Assembly: GCA_050729835.1 (NCBI GenBank)
Contig: JBOHLS010000032.1
Coordinates: 1-26,557 of the forward strand
Direction: 5' to 3'
Length of the DNA stretch: 26,557 nt
Origin: REEB95 sp050729835
Lineage (GTDB): Bacteria > Pseudomonadota > Alphaproteobacteria > ATCC43930 > CGMCC-115725
Numbering within the stretch: position 1 is the stretch's first letter; every line of letters begins with the position of its first letter. The notes below the pieces were generated by a model. That model made no database searches. It saw only the letters and a list, made by a program, of their open reading frames with translations, and was not told the DNA's origin. A program made the translations under genes and the position numbers. Positions 24,553-26,557 of this stretch are shown one piece after another.

Positions 24553-24582
24553 TTGACACGAGGGTTTGCCAACCGGTCTGAT
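24553..24582 (+). promoter_or_regulatory. Candidate sigma-70-type promoter of the monooxygenase gene
   Basis: A perfect -35 hexamer TTGACA (24553-24558) is followed after 18 nt by TCTGAT (24577-24582), which matches the -10 consensus at four of six bases. The predicted transcription start near 24589 leaves a leader of only about 10 nt, including the GAGGGAT ribosome site. It is the clearest promoter-like pair I found, but the -10 box is imperfect. Confidence 0.4.
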
Positions 24583-24598
24583 CCTCGCGAGGGATCGG

Positions 24599-25804
24599 AT
24601 GGGTTCGCGCGCACCAGTGATCGTCGTCGGCGGAGGTCCCGCCGGACTCGCCGTCGCGGTCGGGCTTGCGCTTCAGGATGTCGCCGTCGAGGTCTACGAG
24701 GCCGAGCCACGCCTGCCGCGCGACCTGCGCGCCGGCAGCTTCCATCCGCCGACGCTCGAAATGCTCGACGCCGTCGGCGTCGGCCAGGATTTCCTGGCGC
24801 TCGGCTATCGCGTGCCGCGCTGGCAGATCCGCGGTCGCCGCGAGGGCGTGATCGTCGAGTGGGACCTGTCGTTGATCGCCGACCTGACGCCCTATCCGTT
24901 CCGATACCATTGCGAGCAATTCAAGCTCACCCCGCTGCTGTTCAAGCGGTTCGAGGCGCTGGACGGCGCCGTGCGCTGGCAATGCCGCTTTCTCGACGCG
25001 ACGCAGGATGCCGACGGCGTAGTCGCGCGCTTCGAAACGCCGGACGGGATCGAGACCGTGCGCGGCAGCCATCTCGTCGGCGCCGACGGCGGCCGCAGCG
25101 CGGTGCGCCACGTCATGAACGTCGCCTTCGAGGGCTTCACCTGGCCCGAGCGCTTCCTGGTCGCCGGCATCGACCGCGATCTGGCGCCCGAAGGCTTCAC
25201 CATGAACGCCTATGTCTCTGACCCGACCGACTGGTCGGCGATCTTCAAGATGCCGCACGACGGCCCGCCCGGGCTGTGGCGCGTGCTGTTCCCGACGGAT
25301 GCCGAGGTGCCGGAAGAACGAGTGCTGGAGGCGGGCTTCGTCGAGCGCGCGTTGCAAAGTTTTCTGCCGTGGAATCGCGCTTACGGCGTCGCCCACAAAT
25401 CGACCTACCGCGTGCACCAGCGGGTGGCGAGCGAGTTCCGCCGCGGCCGCATGCTGCTGGTCGGCGACGCGGCGCATGTTAACAATCCGCTGGGCGCCTT
25501 TGGCCTCAACGGCGCGCTGCACGGCGCGTTTAATCTGGCCGAAAAGCTCGGCCCGGTGTGGCGCGGCGACGCGACGGAAGGCCTGCTCGACCGCTATGTA
25601 CGGCAGCGCCGCGCCGCCAATATCGAATTCGTCCAGGCGCAGTCGATCCGCAACAAGGAGCTGCTACAGGAGCGCGATCCCGAGCTGCGAACGCGGCGGC
25701 TCGACGAGCTGCAACGCATCGCGGCCGACCAGACCTGCCACAAGGAGTATCTGGTCAAGAGCTCGATGATCTGGAGCGTGCGACGGGCGGCAGAGGTCGC
25801 ATGA
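24599..25804 (+). CDS. Class A FAD-dependent monooxygenase
   Basis: The product is a 401-residue single-component flavoprotein hydroxylase of the PHBH/UbiH type. VVGGGPAGLAVAVGLA (9-24) is the dinucleotide-binding GxGxxG loop. LRAGSFHPPTLEML follows as the first FAD-contact segment. LVGADGGRSAVRH is the DG motif that binds both FAD and NAD(P)H, and MLLVGDAAHVNNPLGAFGLNGALHGAFNLAEKL is the GD motif and flavin-ring loop. The thioredoxin-like C-terminal domain of phenol hydroxylases is absent. The ATG at 24599 has GAGGGAT 3 nt upstream; a TTG at 24566 is possible but unlikely. The substrate is unknown. Its stop overlaps the next gene (ATGA). Confidence 0.92.
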   Translation: MGSRAPVIVVGGGPAGLAVAVGLALQDVAVEVYEAEPRLPRDLRAGSFHPPTLEMLDAVGVGQDFLALGYRVPRWQIRGRREGVIVEWDLSLIADLTPYPFRYHCEQFKLTPLLFKRFEALDGAVRWQCRFLDATQDADGVVARFETPDGIETVRGSHLVGADGGRSAVRHVMNVAFEGFTWPERFLVAGIDRDLAPEGFTMNAYVSDPTDWSAIFKMPHDGPPGLWRVLFPTDAEVPEERVLEAGFVERALQSFLPWNRAYGVAHKSTYRVHQRVASEFRRGRMLLVGDAAHVNNPLGAFGLNGALHGAFNLAEKLGPVWRGDATEGLLDRYVRQRRAANIEFVQAQSIRNKELLQERDPELRTRRLDELQRIAADQTCHKEYLVKSSMIWSVRRAAEVA

Positions 25805-26172
25805 CCGCGGCGAAGCCCGCTGCGCCGCGCCGCCGCCGGGCTTCGGTCTACGTCGTGCTGCTGATTGCGGCCTGGACGGCGGCGATAACGGCGCGGCTTG
25901 CTCCGCAATTCGATACCGCCTTGCGCATCGACGGTCGCGTCACGACGGTCGACGACTACATCGCCGACCGATGCGGCGAGCGGCTGGGCCCGGCGGCCGA
26001 GAGCTGCCTCGCCGCGGCGCATCGCAAAGCGCAGATTCAACTGCGTCGGGAACAGGCTAGAACCGTGCTGATGATCGTCGCGCCCGCCGTGTTATATTCG
26101 ATTTATCTGCTCCTCGCCGGCGTCGCCGATGCCCGCCGCCGGCGTGCCGCGAAGCAACTGAAGGGCGCGTGA
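25801..26172 (+). CDS. Small two-helix membrane protein coupled to the monooxygenase
   Basis: The product is 123 residues. A basic N-terminus (RRRR at 10-13) precedes a hydrophobic helix (14-34). A soluble central loop of about 50 residues contains Cys58 and Cys69, and a second helix (88-107) ends in a basic RRRRAAKQLK tail. The charge pattern places both ends in the cytoplasm and the two-Cys loop in the periplasm, where a disulfide is possible (inferred). I do not recognise a family. The ATG overlaps the monooxygenase TGA and the stop overlaps the next start, so it is translationally coupled on both sides. Confidence 0.78.
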   Translation: MTAAKPAAPRRRRASVYVVLLIAAWTAAITARLAPQFDTALRIDGRVTTVDDYIADRCGERLGPAAESCLAAAHRKAQIQLRREQARTVLMIVAPAVLYSIYLLLAGVADARRRRAAKQLKGA

Positions 26173-26423
26173 TGAAGCGACTGCACGTTGTTCTTGCCGG
26201 TCTTGCGCTGATCCTGCTGACGGCGGCGACGGCCGCCGCGACCGATTACAAGACCGACAGCGCTGCCGCCTGGGCCGCCGCCGATCGTTGCACCCGCGAA
26301 GCCGCGCGCTTGTTCCCAGACTATACGCCGCAGGGCAACGCGGCCCGCGAGAACTATCGCCGCGCGTGCTTGCGCGCCGACAACCTGCCGGCGCCCAACG
26401 GACAGGCCAGCACGTCGAATTGA
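26172..26423 (+). CDS. Small secreted protein of unknown function
   Basis: The product is 83 residues with a clear signal peptide (MKRLHVVLAGLALILLTAATAAA, cleavage near residue 23). The mature part of about 60 residues contains Cys40 and Cys66 and many Ala, Arg and Asp residues: DRCTREAARLFPDYTP and NYRRACLRADNLP. A disulfide between the two Cys is plausible. The ATG at 26172 shares a TGATG junction with the previous gene; an adjacent GTG at 26169 would give one extra residue and a GTGA overlap. It resembles short periplasmic hypothetical proteins of alphaproteobacteria, with no named family that I can assign. Confidence 0.75.
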   Translation: MKRLHVVLAGLALILLTAATAAATDYKTDSAAAWAAADRCTREAARLFPDYTPQGNAARENYRRACLRADNLPAPNGQASTSN

Positions 26424-26557
26424 GTTTGCGGCCTAGCACTACTTTGGCAGATTTACTCATGCCGACGCGGCGTTCTGGCCCACGTTCGGCAGTGGGGACA
26501 TCGCCCTGGCGGCGGTCGGATGAAGAGAGTGATGATAGCGTGGCGCACGGCCGGCAA
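26424..26557. other. Right-edge segment without an identified gene
   Basis: The first part (about 26431-26460) is visibly AT-richer than the rest of the window and contains TAGCACTACTTTGGCAG. The general look is that of an insertion-sequence end, but no matching repeat or transposase is in view. A frame starting with ATG at 26459 stays open to the edge (33 codons, rich in Arg, Ser and Asp), which is too short to judge. I assign no function. Confidence 0.35.

Overview
The window is a high-GC, gene-dense stretch of bacterial chromosome that reads as an alphaproteobacterium. The indications are a three-gene cytochrome bc1 operon with separate petB and petC, oxygen-dependent hemF, the rplY-pth-ychF order, the psd-pssA pair, and small proteins of alphaproteobacterial type (DUF6111-like, DUF1285). 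A Rhodospirillales-like lineage fits best, but this is inference; genus cannot be read from the sequence. I found no rRNA, tRNA, CRISPR array, complete insertion sequence or prophage. Almost all genes look like core, vertically inherited genes.

Layout. 1-2541 (plus): the Ala/Pro-rich tail of a probable ribosomal protein L25, then peptidyl-tRNA hydrolase (pth), the ATPase YchF, and a dienelactone-hydrolase family enzyme. A perfect 9-bp stem-loop at 2563-2587 separates these from the converging minus-strand block. 2593-8505 (minus, transcribed right to left): petA (Rieske), petB (cytochrome b), petC (cytochrome c1), a small Cys/Met-rich secreted protein, a two-domain secreted c-type cytochrome, then mtnP and mtnA of methionine salvage. 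Divergent from petA (8663-9969, plus) are trmL and hemF, overlapping by 4 bp. 9973-15065 (minus): a compact set of DUF1285, a Nudix CoA pyrophosphatase, a DUF6111-like membrane protein, a CCA-adding enzyme, a chromate-transporter family protein and an MFS transporter, most of them overlapping or within a few bases.

15084-22267 (plus) is the most interesting part: a five-gene module of MoxR AAA+ ATPase, DUF58 protein, a 905-residue BatA-like/DUF4159 membrane protein, a 694-residue membrane-anchored protein with a vWA-type DxSxS motif, and a five-helix membrane protein. Every junction is a 0-4 nt gap or an overlap. The architecture resembles MoxR/vWA (Bat-like) systems, whose role in alphaproteobacteria is not settled. 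22338-23818 holds psd and pssA, which form the phosphatidylethanolamine branch in reverse order of the pathway. 23901-26423 holds a secreted protein with two similar beta-rich halves, a class A FAD monooxygenase with a possible own promoter, and two tiny envelope proteins translationally coupled to it. The last ~130 bases are AT-richer with no gene I can identify.

Functional links: the left half joins respiration (bc1, cytochrome c) with heme synthesis (hemF) and methylthioadenosine recycling. The middle is RNA maintenance and housekeeping. The right half is envelope biology (MoxR module, phospholipid synthesis, small secreted and membrane proteins).
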